The translations under genes were made by a program, and so were the position numbers. Shown here one piece after another: positions 6,031 through 13,129 of a stretch of DNA of 33,095 nucleotides; the stretch's first letter is position 1; each line of letters begins with the position of its first letter. This DNA is from UBA3839 sp902776985 (GTDB lineage Bacteria; Bacteroidota; Bacteroidia; Bacteroidales; Bacteroidaceae), in the NCBI GenBank assembly GCA_902776985.1, contig CACYSD010000026.1, positions 1 to 33,095 on the forward strand, written 5' to 3'. The notes beneath the pieces were generated by a model. The model saw only the letters and a list, made by a program, of their open reading frames with translations. It made no database searches and had not been told where the DNA came from.

Positions 6031-7245
6031 TTACTTATTAAAGTGGAGAAGGTGTCCCATGCGTTCCTGCTTGGTGTGGAGATAGCGTTCGTTGTAGGGG
6101 TTGGGGTTAATCTCTATAGGAACGTTTTCCACGATTTTGAGTCCGTAGCCTTCAAGACCGACGCGCTTGACGGGGTTGTTGGTGATAAGGCGGATCTTGC
6201 TCACTCCGAGATCGCGAAGAATCTGTGCACCTACTCCGTAGTCGCGGAGGTCGGGATCGAATCCGAGGTGGATGTTGGCATCAACGGTGTCGAGTCCTTC
6301 TTCCTGCAGTTTGTAGGCTGCTATCTTATTCATCAGACCGATGCCGCGTCCTTCCTGAATGAGGTAAACGATAAGTCCCTTGCCTGCCTTGTCGATGAGC
6401 TGCATGGAGCGGTGGAGCTGTTCGCCACAGTCGCAGCGCTGGCTGCCGAAGATGTCACCGGTGACGCAGGATGAGTGCATGCGGACGAGTACCGGCTCGT
6501 CCTTCTCCCATGTGCCCTTGATGAGTGCGACATGTTCCAGCCCATTGCTCTTCTGGCGGAAAGGAATGATGCGGAAATGACCATACTCAGTTGGGAGATC
6601 AGCTTCCACGCCTTTCTCTACGAGGCTTTCGCGTTGCAGACGATAGGCGATAAGATCCTTGATCTGGATGATTTTGAGTCCGAGTTGTTCTGCCTTGACA
6701 CGAAGTTCTGGCATACGAGCCATAGTGCCGTCTGGATTCAGAATCTCAATCAGTGCGGCCGCGGGACGCATGCCTGCAAGACGTGCGAGGTCTATAGCTG
6801 CTTCGGTGTGACCGGCACGCTGTAGAACACCATTGTCCTGAGCGTATAGAGGATTGATGTGCCCTGGGCGTCCGAAGTCCTGTGGCTTGCGTGAAGGATC
6901 GGCAAGTGCTTTGATGGTCGCAGCACGGTCGTGTGCTGAAACTCCTGTGGTGCAGCCTTCAAGTAAATCCACGGTCACAGTGAACGGAGTGCCGAGCATA
7001 GAGGTGTTTTCCTCAACCTGGTGTGGCAACTCAAGTTCACGTGCACGACTGTTGGTGATGGGTGCGCATAGAACGCCTCTACCCTCGGTGAGCATGAAGT
7101 TCACCTTGTCGGGAGTGATGGTCTCAGCGGGAGTGATGAGATCGCCCTCGTTCTCGCGGTCTTCGTCATCGACAACAATCACGAACTTGCCTTGGCGGAA
7201 GTCCTCAAGTGCTGCATCTATAGTTGAAAATTTTATATTGTCCAT
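6031..7245 (-). CDS. ribBA: Bifunctional DHBP synthase / GTP cyclohydrolase II
   Basis: A 404-residue fusion catalysing the two entry reactions of riboflavin synthesis. Residues 1-205 are 3,4-dihydroxy-2-butanone-4-phosphate synthase, with DDEDRENEGDL (26-36) supplying the acidic metal/substrate residues and GRPGHINPL plus GHTEAAIDL further on. Residues 210-404 are GTP cyclohydrolase II, with zinc cysteines Cys260, Cys271 and Cys273 in SSCVTGDIFGSQRCDCG, then QEGRGIGL and TNNPVKR. Length and both active sites look intact. It lies 89 bp downstream of lptF/G on the same strand. No FMN riboswitch is visible in the short leader, which instead contains tandem AGAGTGAAGAGTTA repeats. A -7-like box lies at 7290-7297. 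Confidence 0.95.
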   Translation of the reverse strand: MDNIKFSTIDAALEDFRQGKFVIVVDDEDRENEGDLITPAETITPDKVNFMLTEGRGVLCAPITNSRARELELPHQVEENTSMLGTPFTVTVDLLEGCTTGVSAHDRAATIKALADPSRKPQDFGRPGHINPLYAQDNGVLQRAGHTEAAIDLARLAGMRPAAALIEILNPDGTMARMPELRVKAEQLGLKIIQIKDLIAYRLQRESLVEKGVEADLPTEYGHFRIIPFRQKSNGLEHVALIKGTWEKDEPVLVRMHSSCVTGDIFGSQRCDCGEQLHRSMQLIDKAGKGLIVYLIQEGRGIGLMNKIAAYKLQEEGLDTVDANIHLGFDPDLRDYGVGAQILRDLGVSKIRLITNNPVKRVGLEGYGLKIVENVPIEINPNPYNERYLHTKQERMGHLLHFNK

Positions 7246-7289
7246 CTTTAAGTTAAGAGTGAAGAGTTAAGAGTGAAGAATACATTATG

Positions 7290-7297
7290 CAAAGTTA
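7290..7297 (-). promoter_or_regulatory. Possible -7 box for ribBA
   Basis: TAACTTTG on the minus strand, 45 bases before the ATG. The expected -33 TTTG is only weakly matched (TCTG at 7316-7319), so this is tentative. Confidence 0.35.
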
Positions 7298-7334
7298 TGA
7301 CTTTTTGTTTACTTGCAGATGTTTTTATGCTTTT

Positions 7335-9272
7335 TTATGATAATGACCTGATGATTTTTATCAACTGGTCACTTGTGTTGATTATCTGTCTCAGGTCGCG
7401 CCGCAGACGTCGCCGCATTCGGTTCGTGCGCATCGTGAGAATGATGCCTACAGGGAATATGATGCCTGCAATAACGTTGGCATAGACGTTGTCGAACGGT
7501 GCGATATGGGCGTGTGAGTCGATTATCGGGTAAGCGTTGAGAAGCTTCAGTATCTGGCGGTTCTTGCTGTTGGAAAGTGCATCCACACTGTACTCCATGA
7601 GGTTTTGAACTTCGATGATATCTGCGTCTTGCTGAGGCTTGAAGAAGGTCTTGAAATAGTTCGGCAGACGTGTGAGGTGTCGCGTGCTGCGGTATTTATG
7701 TGCCTTGTCGGCAAGTTGCTGCAACTGAACACACAGTTGCTGGTAGTCCGGATCGTTGATAATCACTTCCTTGCGTACGATATGACGCTTGCCGCGTATG
7801 CCCCACAGACGTTTGAAGAAGTTGATGTATGCGTCAATGTTGAATACACTGGAGTCGTTGTTTGCCTTGATGGTAAAGAAGATGCCTATAGGTGCAAGGA
7901 TGGCGGTACTGAACCATAGTCCTACCCAAACTGGGATGGTTCCTGCGTAGGCAAGGTTGTAGCCAAGTTTGTCGATGATGTAGTAGAAGATAAAGAATAT
8001 CACTGCTATAACGACTGGCATTCCGAGACCTCCCTTGCGGATGATGGAACCGAGCGGGGCTGCGATAAAGAAGAAGATGATACAGGAGAGTGCCAGTGTG
8101 AGTTTCTGCCAAATCTGAATCTGGTGCATGCGCAGGTCACGGCCGTAAGCAGTCATGACTTCTGCCTTGTATTCTGATTCGGATGCTGCAAGTGTGGCTT
8201 TCTGCAGTGCCTGACCGATTATCTGACGCTGCATCTCCGGTGTGTTATGGGCAAATATGGTGTCGATGTCGATATGACGTTCGGCTGTGGCTGAAGTAGC
8301 ATCCTTGCTGCTCTTCTCAGAACTGTTGTTCAGGCTGAAGTCTGCTGAACCTTCCTGGAAATTGGTCACACCTGCGACATACAGTATGCCACGATTCATC
8401 TCGTGATAGAAATCGTGCGCCATGCTGTCGATTTCCTGCCGCAGTGAATCTATACCGGTTCTCAGGCTCTCAGTGTCTTTAGTTCTTGCAGATGAAGAGA
8501 AATCGATATTGTCCATATTGATGTTCTGGTCAAAATCGATGATGTAATGCTTGACGACAAATGTTTCCCTACGATAAGGCACATCTCTGGTTTGCAGTGC
8601 GTTGGATCGTAGATTCTCGAATTGCTCACCGCTGTAGAGGTGAAGCAGAAGTGTCTTTTTATCCTCGTTGGTTTCGAGTTTGCCTGAATCTGCAAGGATG
8701 ATATGGGCATTGCTCACTCCGTCGCGCATGTTGTAGATGATGACTTCGTAGAGCATTCCCGTCTTCTTGTTCTTTTCCCTTACATAGAGGTTCATGCCCT
8801 CTACGCCGTCATAGAATACTCCTTCGGGAATATCGAGTTCGGGCGATGCCTGACGGATAGAGTAGAGCATCGTCATCAGTTTTTTCTGTGCGGCTGGGGC
8901 TACAACGTCCTGGAAATAGTAGGACCATGCTGTCAGCAGCACCATAAGTATGGCAAGTGGGCGGAGTGTTCGCCAGAGCGAGACTCCTGCAGCCTTGATG
9001 GCCAGCAACTCCAGTCGTTCTCCCATGTTTCCGAAGGAGATGAGTGCGGCAAGAAGAATTGCGAGTGGAAGTGCCATCGGCACGAGGGTCTCGGCAGCAT
9101 AGAAAAAGAATTCTGCGAGAACGTCGAGGCCGAGTCCTTTACCTACGAGGTCATCGACATATTTCCATAGGAATTGCATCATCACTACGAACAAGCTGAT
9201 GGCAAATGTTCCGAAGAAAAGTGTGATGAAGTTTTTGAAAACGAATATGTCGAGTCGCTTCAGTAGGCGCAC
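7335..9272 (-). CDS. LptF/LptG family lipopolysaccharide transport permease
   Basis: A 645-residue inner-membrane protein. It has an N-terminal membrane block (about residues 12-36, 55-80, 102-121), a long periplasmic domain (about 122-380, the beta-jellyroll region of LptF/G), and a second membrane block after LQIWQKLTLALSCIIFFF. The motif FGNMGERLELLAIKAAGVSLWR after the second segment is the family's coupling-helix region. A further segment lies near the C-terminus (ANVIAGIIFPVGIILT). LptF/G are the permease subunits that extract LPS for LptB-driven export. In this phylum the protein is longer than the roughly 360-residue proteobacterial version. The start codon is GTG at 9272; the frame is closed a few codons upstream and no ATG is available nearby. 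F versus G identity is not decidable here. Confidence 0.88.
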   Translation of the reverse strand: MRLLKRLDIFVFKNFITLFFGTFAISLFVVMMQFLWKYVDDLVGKGLGLDVLAEFFFYAAETLVPMALPLAILLAALISFGNMGERLELLAIKAAGVSLWRTLRPLAILMVLLTAWSYYFQDVVAPAAQKKLMTMLYSIRQASPELDIPEGVFYDGVEGMNLYVREKNKKTGMLYEVIIYNMRDGVSNAHIILADSGKLETNEDKKTLLLHLYSGEQFENLRSNALQTRDVPYRRETFVVKHYIIDFDQNINMDNIDFSSSARTKDTESLRTGIDSLRQEIDSMAHDFYHEMNRGILYVAGVTNFQEGSADFSLNNSSEKSSKDATSATAERHIDIDTIFAHNTPEMQRQIIGQALQKATLAASESEYKAEVMTAYGRDLRMHQIQIWQKLTLALSCIIFFFIAAPLGSIIRKGGLGMPVVIAVIFFIFYYIIDKLGYNLAYAGTIPVWVGLWFSTAILAPIGIFFTIKANNDSSVFNIDAYINFFKRLWGIRGKRHIVRKEVIINDPDYQQLCVQLQQLADKAHKYRSTRHLTRLPNYFKTFFKPQQDADIIEVQNLMEYSVDALSNSKNRQILKLLNAYPIIDSHAHIAPFDNVYANVIAGIIFPVGIILTMRTNRMRRRLRRDLRQIINTSDQLIKIIRSLS

Positions 9273-9291
9273 TGGTATATGTTTTTATGTG

Positions 9292-9384
9292 AATAGAAGC
9301 TACTTCTAACCCCTCCAAAGCGAGAGGGTCAACCGTCAGGACGGTATTTCCCATCCTTTGGAGGGGTTAGGGTAGCTTCTATGA
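9292..9384. repeat. Large imperfect palindrome between efp and lptF/G
   Basis: TAGAAGCTACTTCTAACCCCTCCAAAG on the left mirrors CTTTGGAGGGGTTAGGGTAGCTTCTA on the right. An inner small hairpin (CCGTCAGGACGG) lies in the centre. The arms are about 26 bp with a small internal mismatch. It belongs to the same CCCCTCC-type intergenic family seen at other gene borders and may also terminate or stabilise the efp transcript. Confidence 0.75.
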
Positions 9385-9394
9385 AAAAGCGTTA

Positions 9395-9952
9395 TTACTT
9401 GCGAGTTACGTAAGAACCGTCGCGAGTGTCGATTTCGATCATGTCACCTTCGTTGATGAAGAGTGGAACACGGATTTCAGCACCTGTTTCAACGGTTGCT
9501 GGCTTAGTGGCGTTAGTTGCTGTGTCGCCTTTAAGTCCTGGTTCAGTATAAGTAACCTTGAGAACAACCTTAACCGGAATTTCAACAGTGAGGATTGTGT
9601 CTGTGGCAGCGTCGATGGTAGCCATGACATTCTCACCTTCCTTGAGGAAGTCAACACCGTCGATTACATTTGCCGGGATGTTAACCTGCTCGAAAGTCTC
9701 GTTGTTCATGAATACAAGGTCTTCACCTTCTTTATAGAGGAACTGGAACTGACGGTGGTCAACCTGCACGTCTTCGAGTTTTGCACTTACGATCCAGGTG
9801 CGTTCGAGCACACGTCCGTCCTGTACGTCGCGAAGCTTGGTACGCATAACAGTGTTACCTTTACCAGGCTTAACGTGAAGGAAGTCAATTACCACATAGA
9901 TTCTGCCGTCAATTCTGAGGCATACGTTCTTTTTAATGTCTCCTGCTAACAT
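9395..9952 (-). CDS. efp: Translation elongation factor P
   Basis: At 185 residues it has the normal EF-P length with three beta-barrel domains. The KOW-like N-terminal domain carries the tip loop HVKPGKGNTVMR; Lys31 in PGKG is the position modified in many bacteria. The C-terminal block GDTATNATKPATVETG...VPLFINEGDMIEIDTRDGSYVTR is highly characteristic. EF-P binds ribosomes stalled at polyproline and promotes peptide-bond formation. The gene has its own promoter (10100-10130), divergent from that of rpmH. No EF-P modification gene is seen nearby. Confidence 0.97.
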   Translation of the reverse strand: MLAGDIKKNVCLRIDGRIYVVIDFLHVKPGKGNTVMRTKLRDVQDGRVLERTWIVSAKLEDVQVDHRQFQFLYKEGEDLVFMNNETFEQVNIPANVIDGVDFLKEGENVMATIDAATDTILTVEIPVKVVLKVTYTEPGLKGDTATNATKPATVETGAEIRVPLFINEGDMIEIDTRDGSYVTRK

Positions 9953-10099
9953 GAGTTTTTAAGTTTTTGAAGCCTTTCCCCAGCCCTTCCCTAAAGGGAC
10001 GGGAGAGAAGTCCTTTCCTTCAGGATAGAATTTAGAAGAGGCTAAGTTTTGAGTGTTTGAGTTTTTAAATATTTGGTGTATTGTTACCTAAATCGGGTG

Positions 10100-10130
10100 C
10101 AAAATTAGTTATTTTTGCCCAGATGACAAA
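10100..10130 (-). promoter_or_regulatory. efp promoter
   Basis: Minus-strand TTTG (complement of 10127-10130), 19-base spacer, TAATTTTG (complement of 10100-10107). The leader to the efp ATG is about 140 bases and contains a CCTTTCCCCAGCCCTTCCC repeat-family segment. Confidence 0.7.
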
Positions 10131-10157
10131 AAAAGTTGTGTAAAAACGGCAAAATCT

Positions 10158-10188
10158 TTTGTCAATTCCTATAAAATTACTAATTTTG
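10158..10188 (+). promoter_or_regulatory. rpmH promoter
   Basis: TTTG at 10158-10161, 19-base spacer, TAATTTTG at 10181-10188. It gives an untranslated leader of about 165 bases before rpmH. The leader includes a possible hairpin (GCTCAAGA near 10222 with TTTTGAGC near 10237). Confidence 0.7.
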
Positions 10189-10358
10189 CAGCCGATTTAG
10201 AGGTCTTAACCTTTTTTTCGCGCTCAAGACTAAGTGTTTTGAGCCGTTAAGTTGTCTGCGCTTACTTTAAATATATATGTGTATTTGCCACTGTATTTTG
10301 ATGGGAGAAAGCAGACATCGCAAATAGTAGAAAAAACAAATTATAAATAATAGAAGCA

Positions 10359-10514
10359 ATGAAAAGAACATTTCAGCCCCACAACCGCAAGCGCATAAAC
10401 AAACATGGTTTCCGTCTTCGCATGTCGACTAAGAACGGTCGTCGTGTACTTGCAGCACGTCGTAAGAAGGGTCGTGCTAAACTCAGTGTATCAAGCGAAC
10501 ATCACGGTAAGTAA
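10359..10514 (+). CDS. rpmH: 50S ribosomal protein L34
   Basis: A 51-residue, highly basic protein beginning MKRTFQPHNRKRINKHGFR and continuing RMSTKNGRRVLAARRKKGRAKL, the universally conserved L34 sequence. It binds 23S rRNA in the large subunit. The usual neighbours dnaA or rnpA/yidC are not present, which is common in this phylum. It is preceded by a strong promoter and a long leader, as expected for a highly expressed ribosomal gene. Confidence 0.97.
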   Translation: MKRTFQPHNRKRINKHGFRLRMSTKNGRRVLAARRKKGRAKLSVSSEHHGK

Positions 10515-10630
10515 AACATAGTTTTGTTACGTGAAGCGTAAAGCTTGAAGCGTGGAGAGATGGTGTAAGTAATGTTGTGCACTGACTCTTCACGTTTCTT
10601 CTTTTTTATAAACCACCTTATTGCGCTTTC

Positions 10631-12067
10631 ATGCTGCATATGACGGACTTTTTTGCGAATGATGGACTTCTGAACAGTGTGCTGACAAGCATAAATGAGT
10701 ATTTGTGGACTTATTTGCTGGTTGGCGCACTGATAGCATGTGGACTATGGTTTACATGGCGCACCCATTTTGTGCAGTTCCGGATGATTGGCGAGATGGT
10801 GCGTCTCTTGTTTGAGTCCACAATAAAAACGAAGAAAGGCGAGAAGCATATTTCTTCGTTTCAGGCATTCGCAGTGTCGCTGGCGAGCCGTGTGGGAACC
10901 GGCAATCTGGCTGGTGTGGCAACGGCAATAGCTGTAGGTGGTCCAGGCAGTGTGTTCTGGATGTGGATAATAGCTCTGATAGGTGCAGCCACGGCATTCG
11001 TTGAATCCACATTGGCTCAGTTGTATAAACAGCGCCACACCGATTCTTTCATTGGCGGACCGGCATATTATATTTCACGAGGCTTGAAATGCCGCTGGAT
11101 GGCGGGATTGTTTGCGGTTCTGATTACAATGACGTTTGGCTTAGCCAATAATTCTATTCAGTCGAATACCATTTGCGGTGCTATGGACGAGGCGTTCGGC
11201 ATTTCTCCAGTATGGATGGGGGTGGTCCTGTCCGTTGTTTCGCTGCTGATTGTGTTTGGCGGAATCCAGCGCATAGCCAGAGTGAGCAGTGTTGTCGTAC
11301 CGGTAATGGCTGTAGGGTATCTTGCGCTGGCTTTGGTGGTGATAGCTTTTAATATAGACAAGATTCCTACTGTTTTCCGTGTTATTGTTGAGAATGCCTT
11401 TGGCGTGAATCAGGCAATAGGCGGAACGATTGGTGCCGCGATGATAAACGGCATCAAGCGCGGCTTGTTCAGCAACGAGGCAGGAGAGGGTAGTGCGCCA
11501 AATGCGGCAGCCACTGCTTCGGTGTCGCATCCTGTGAAGCAGGGACTGATACAGTCGCTTGGTGTGTTTACAGATACATTGATAATATGCTCGTGCACTG
11601 CATTCATCATATTGATTAGCGGTCTTTATACCGACTCTTCTCTCAATGGTATAAACCTCACTCAGATGGCGTTGCAGTCGGAGATAGGAAGTACGGGACC
11701 AGTATTCGTTGCTGTCGCCATACTTCTTTTTGCCTACAGCAGCATCATAGGCAATTACTATTATGGCGAGGCAAATGTGCGTTATCTTACCAAGTCTAAA
11801 AGTGTGATGACGGTTTATCGGATTTTCTCAGCGGGTGTGTTTGTGTATTTCGGTGCACTTGCAAGTCTGGAACTGGCATGGAGCGTGATAGATTTCTGCA
11901 TGGCTCTGCTCACCATCTGCAACCTCGTAGCCATTGTGGCTTTAGGCCGTTATGTGTTCCGGCTGGTTGACGACTATCTCAGACAACGTCGCCAAGGAAT
12001 CAAGGACCCTGTGTTCCACCGCTCACAAATCCCCGAAATAGAAAAAGATATTGACTGCTGGGAATAG
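10631..12067 (+). CDS. Sodium:amino acid (alanine) symporter, AGCS family
   Basis: A 478-residue polytopic membrane protein with about 11 hydrophobic segments. The AGCS signature regions are clear: SFQAFAVSLASRVGTGNLAGVATAIAVGGPGSVFWMW near the N-terminus and GLFSNEAGEGSAPNAAATA mid-protein. The family imports alanine or glycine with sodium across the inner membrane; the specificity here is not decidable by eye. Two starts are possible, ATG at 10631 (MLHM...) and ATG at 10640 (MTDFFAND); the second fits family N-termini at least as well. The 116-bp space after rpmH holds GTGAAGCG-type low-complexity sequence, and no consensus promoter was found, so read-through from rpmH is possible. Confidence 0.92.
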   Translation: MLHMTDFFANDGLLNSVLTSINEYLWTYLLVGALIACGLWFTWRTHFVQFRMIGEMVRLLFESTIKTKKGEKHISSFQAFAVSLASRVGTGNLAGVATAIAVGGPGSVFWMWIIALIGAATAFVESTLAQLYKQRHTDSFIGGPAYYISRGLKCRWMAGLFAVLITMTFGLANNSIQSNTICGAMDEAFGISPVWMGVVLSVVSLLIVFGGIQRIARVSSVVVPVMAVGYLALALVVIAFNIDKIPTVFRVIVENAFGVNQAIGGTIGAAMINGIKRGLFSNEAGEGSAPNAAATASVSHPVKQGLIQSLGVFTDTLIICSCTAFIILISGLYTDSSLNGINLTQMALQSEIGSTGPVFVAVAILLFAYSSIIGNYYYGEANVRYLTKSKSVMTVYRIFSAGVFVYFGALASLELAWSVIDFCMALLTICNLVAIVALGRYVFRLVDDYLRQRRQGIKDPVFHRSQIPEIEKDIDCWE

Positions 12068-12090
12068 AGTCCCAACAGTCAATTCTTTTA
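12053..12090. terminator. Convergent terminator between the symporter and the 12088-12999 gene
   Basis: GACTGCTGGGA (12053-12063) pairs with TCCCAACAGTC (12070-12080) with one G-T wobble, then AATTCTTTTA. The stem overlaps the symporter stop codon. Confidence 0.7.
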
Positions 12091-12999
12091 TTGCCGGTTA
12101 AGCTGAATGCCGTACAGCTGTTGCAGTGCTGCTACCAGCAGACTACCGTTCTGCATGTTGCTGATGTCAATGTGTATTTCCTTTAGGTTGAAAACTTTCT
12201 GCAGCACATTGCGCTTTTCCGATGAATCGCGAATGGCAAGTGTCTCGTCAACGCCAAGCCAGTGGATGGCGAGATTCTCGCGTGAGATAAACTTGTTGCT
12301 ATAAACTATTCCATCATTGGCTAAGACAAGTGTGTGCGATTTTGATATAGGAATAGTGATTCTTGACGTGTTCTGCAATTCCTGCCATAAAGCAGGCAGA
12401 CGGAATGCGGTCCATTGCCGTTCAATTGCTTTGGCTGCAAACCAAATCCATGTGAACAATTCCTCGACATCTTGCTCGTTCTTGTACTTTCCGCTGATTT
12501 TGAGCAGGACGTTTCGGTTGGCATCCCATAGTTCAACCGTTCGTCTGGTGTTGGAATAGTGCTCGTCGGTCATGTCGTCGTTGCTGTTAGAACTATAGTT
12601 GCGTCTTTTGCGAGAAAAAATATAACTAACCTGAGCGAAGTTAATCACCTGACGTTTGAGGACAGTGTTTTTGCTGTGGTCAATTCGGTCGAGCACCAAG
12701 CCCTGCTCAAACACATACAAGCGCTGGCTTCTGTGTCTTTGCTTTATGGAATGGAGTAAACCGAGAATCTCCAAAAGGAGAGCTGCGCCTGCACCAATAC
12801 TGAAAAGAGGAATTTCCTTGATAGTGGCTATTCCTGCACATAATGTGAGAAGCAGTATGATGCACCACCACACGATTGCTGATACACTGCGGTCGGCTTT
12901 GTCATCGTAGGCTTCCGTGCAATTGCCTAATTGAAGTTGTGATAGGTCGTAAGGCAGTTCTTTAACAACGTATTTGTGTCGATTGGAACGTGGAATCAT
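12088..12999 (-). CDS. Membrane protein of unknown function with two transmembrane segments
   Basis: A 303-residue protein I cannot assign to a named family. Residues 1-38 are soluble. Two hydrophobic segments (about 39-60 and 63-85) form a hairpin, and about 215 cytoplasmic residues follow. The soluble part begins RLYVFEQGLVLDRI and continues with short alternating strands (INFAQVSYIFSRKRR, RRTVELWDANRNVLLKISGKYKN), which resembles a PH-like or bacterial PH (bPH) fold; this is inference from pattern only. A second half (NTSRITIPISKSHTLVLANDGIVYSNKFI) may repeat that fold. It stands alone, convergent with the symporter and divergent from thrA. Confidence 0.6.
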   Translation of the reverse strand: MIPRSNRHKYVVKELPYDLSQLQLGNCTEAYDDKADRSVSAIVWWCIILLLTLCAGIATIKEIPLFSIGAGAALLLEILGLLHSIKQRHRSQRLYVFEQGLVLDRIDHSKNTVLKRQVINFAQVSYIFSRKRRNYSSNSNDDMTDEHYSNTRRTVELWDANRNVLLKISGKYKNEQDVEELFTWIWFAAKAIERQWTAFRLPALWQELQNTSRITIPISKSHTLVLANDGIVYSNKFISRENLAIHWLGVDETLAIRDSSEKRNVLQKVFNLKEIHIDISNMQNGSLLVAALQQLYGIQLNRQ

Positions 13000-13060
13000 A
13001 AGATGTTAGTGCTTTTTAGGTTGATTAATGGCGCAAAGATAAGCAAAATACTTGAGTTTT

Positions 13061-13091
13061 TTTGTTGTGAGGGAAAAATGTCGTATCTTTG
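13061..13091 (+). promoter_or_regulatory. Threonine operon promoter
   Basis: TTTG at 13061-13064, 19-base spacer, TATCTTTG at 13084-13091. The predicted start near 13098 leaves about 32 bases before the thrA ATG, too short for a threonine attenuator. It also rules out the longer in-frame start at 13052. Confidence 0.75.
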
Positions 13092-13129
13092 CCGGACATA
13101 TTTTTTATTCGCTAAACGTTTTTTTGACA

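Noticed and set aside
6031..7245. FMN riboswitch upstream of ribBA
   Set aside because: The 89-bp leader between lptF/G and ribBA shows only simple repeats and is too short for the conserved RFN structure.
13052..13129. 26-codon N-terminal extension of ThrA
   Set aside because: It overlaps the consensus promoter at 13061-13091, so it cannot be in the transcript; family homology begins at the ATG at 13130.
13092..13129. Threonine attenuator leader peptide
   Set aside because: The leader is about 32 bases with no hairpin and no Thr/Ile-rich frame.
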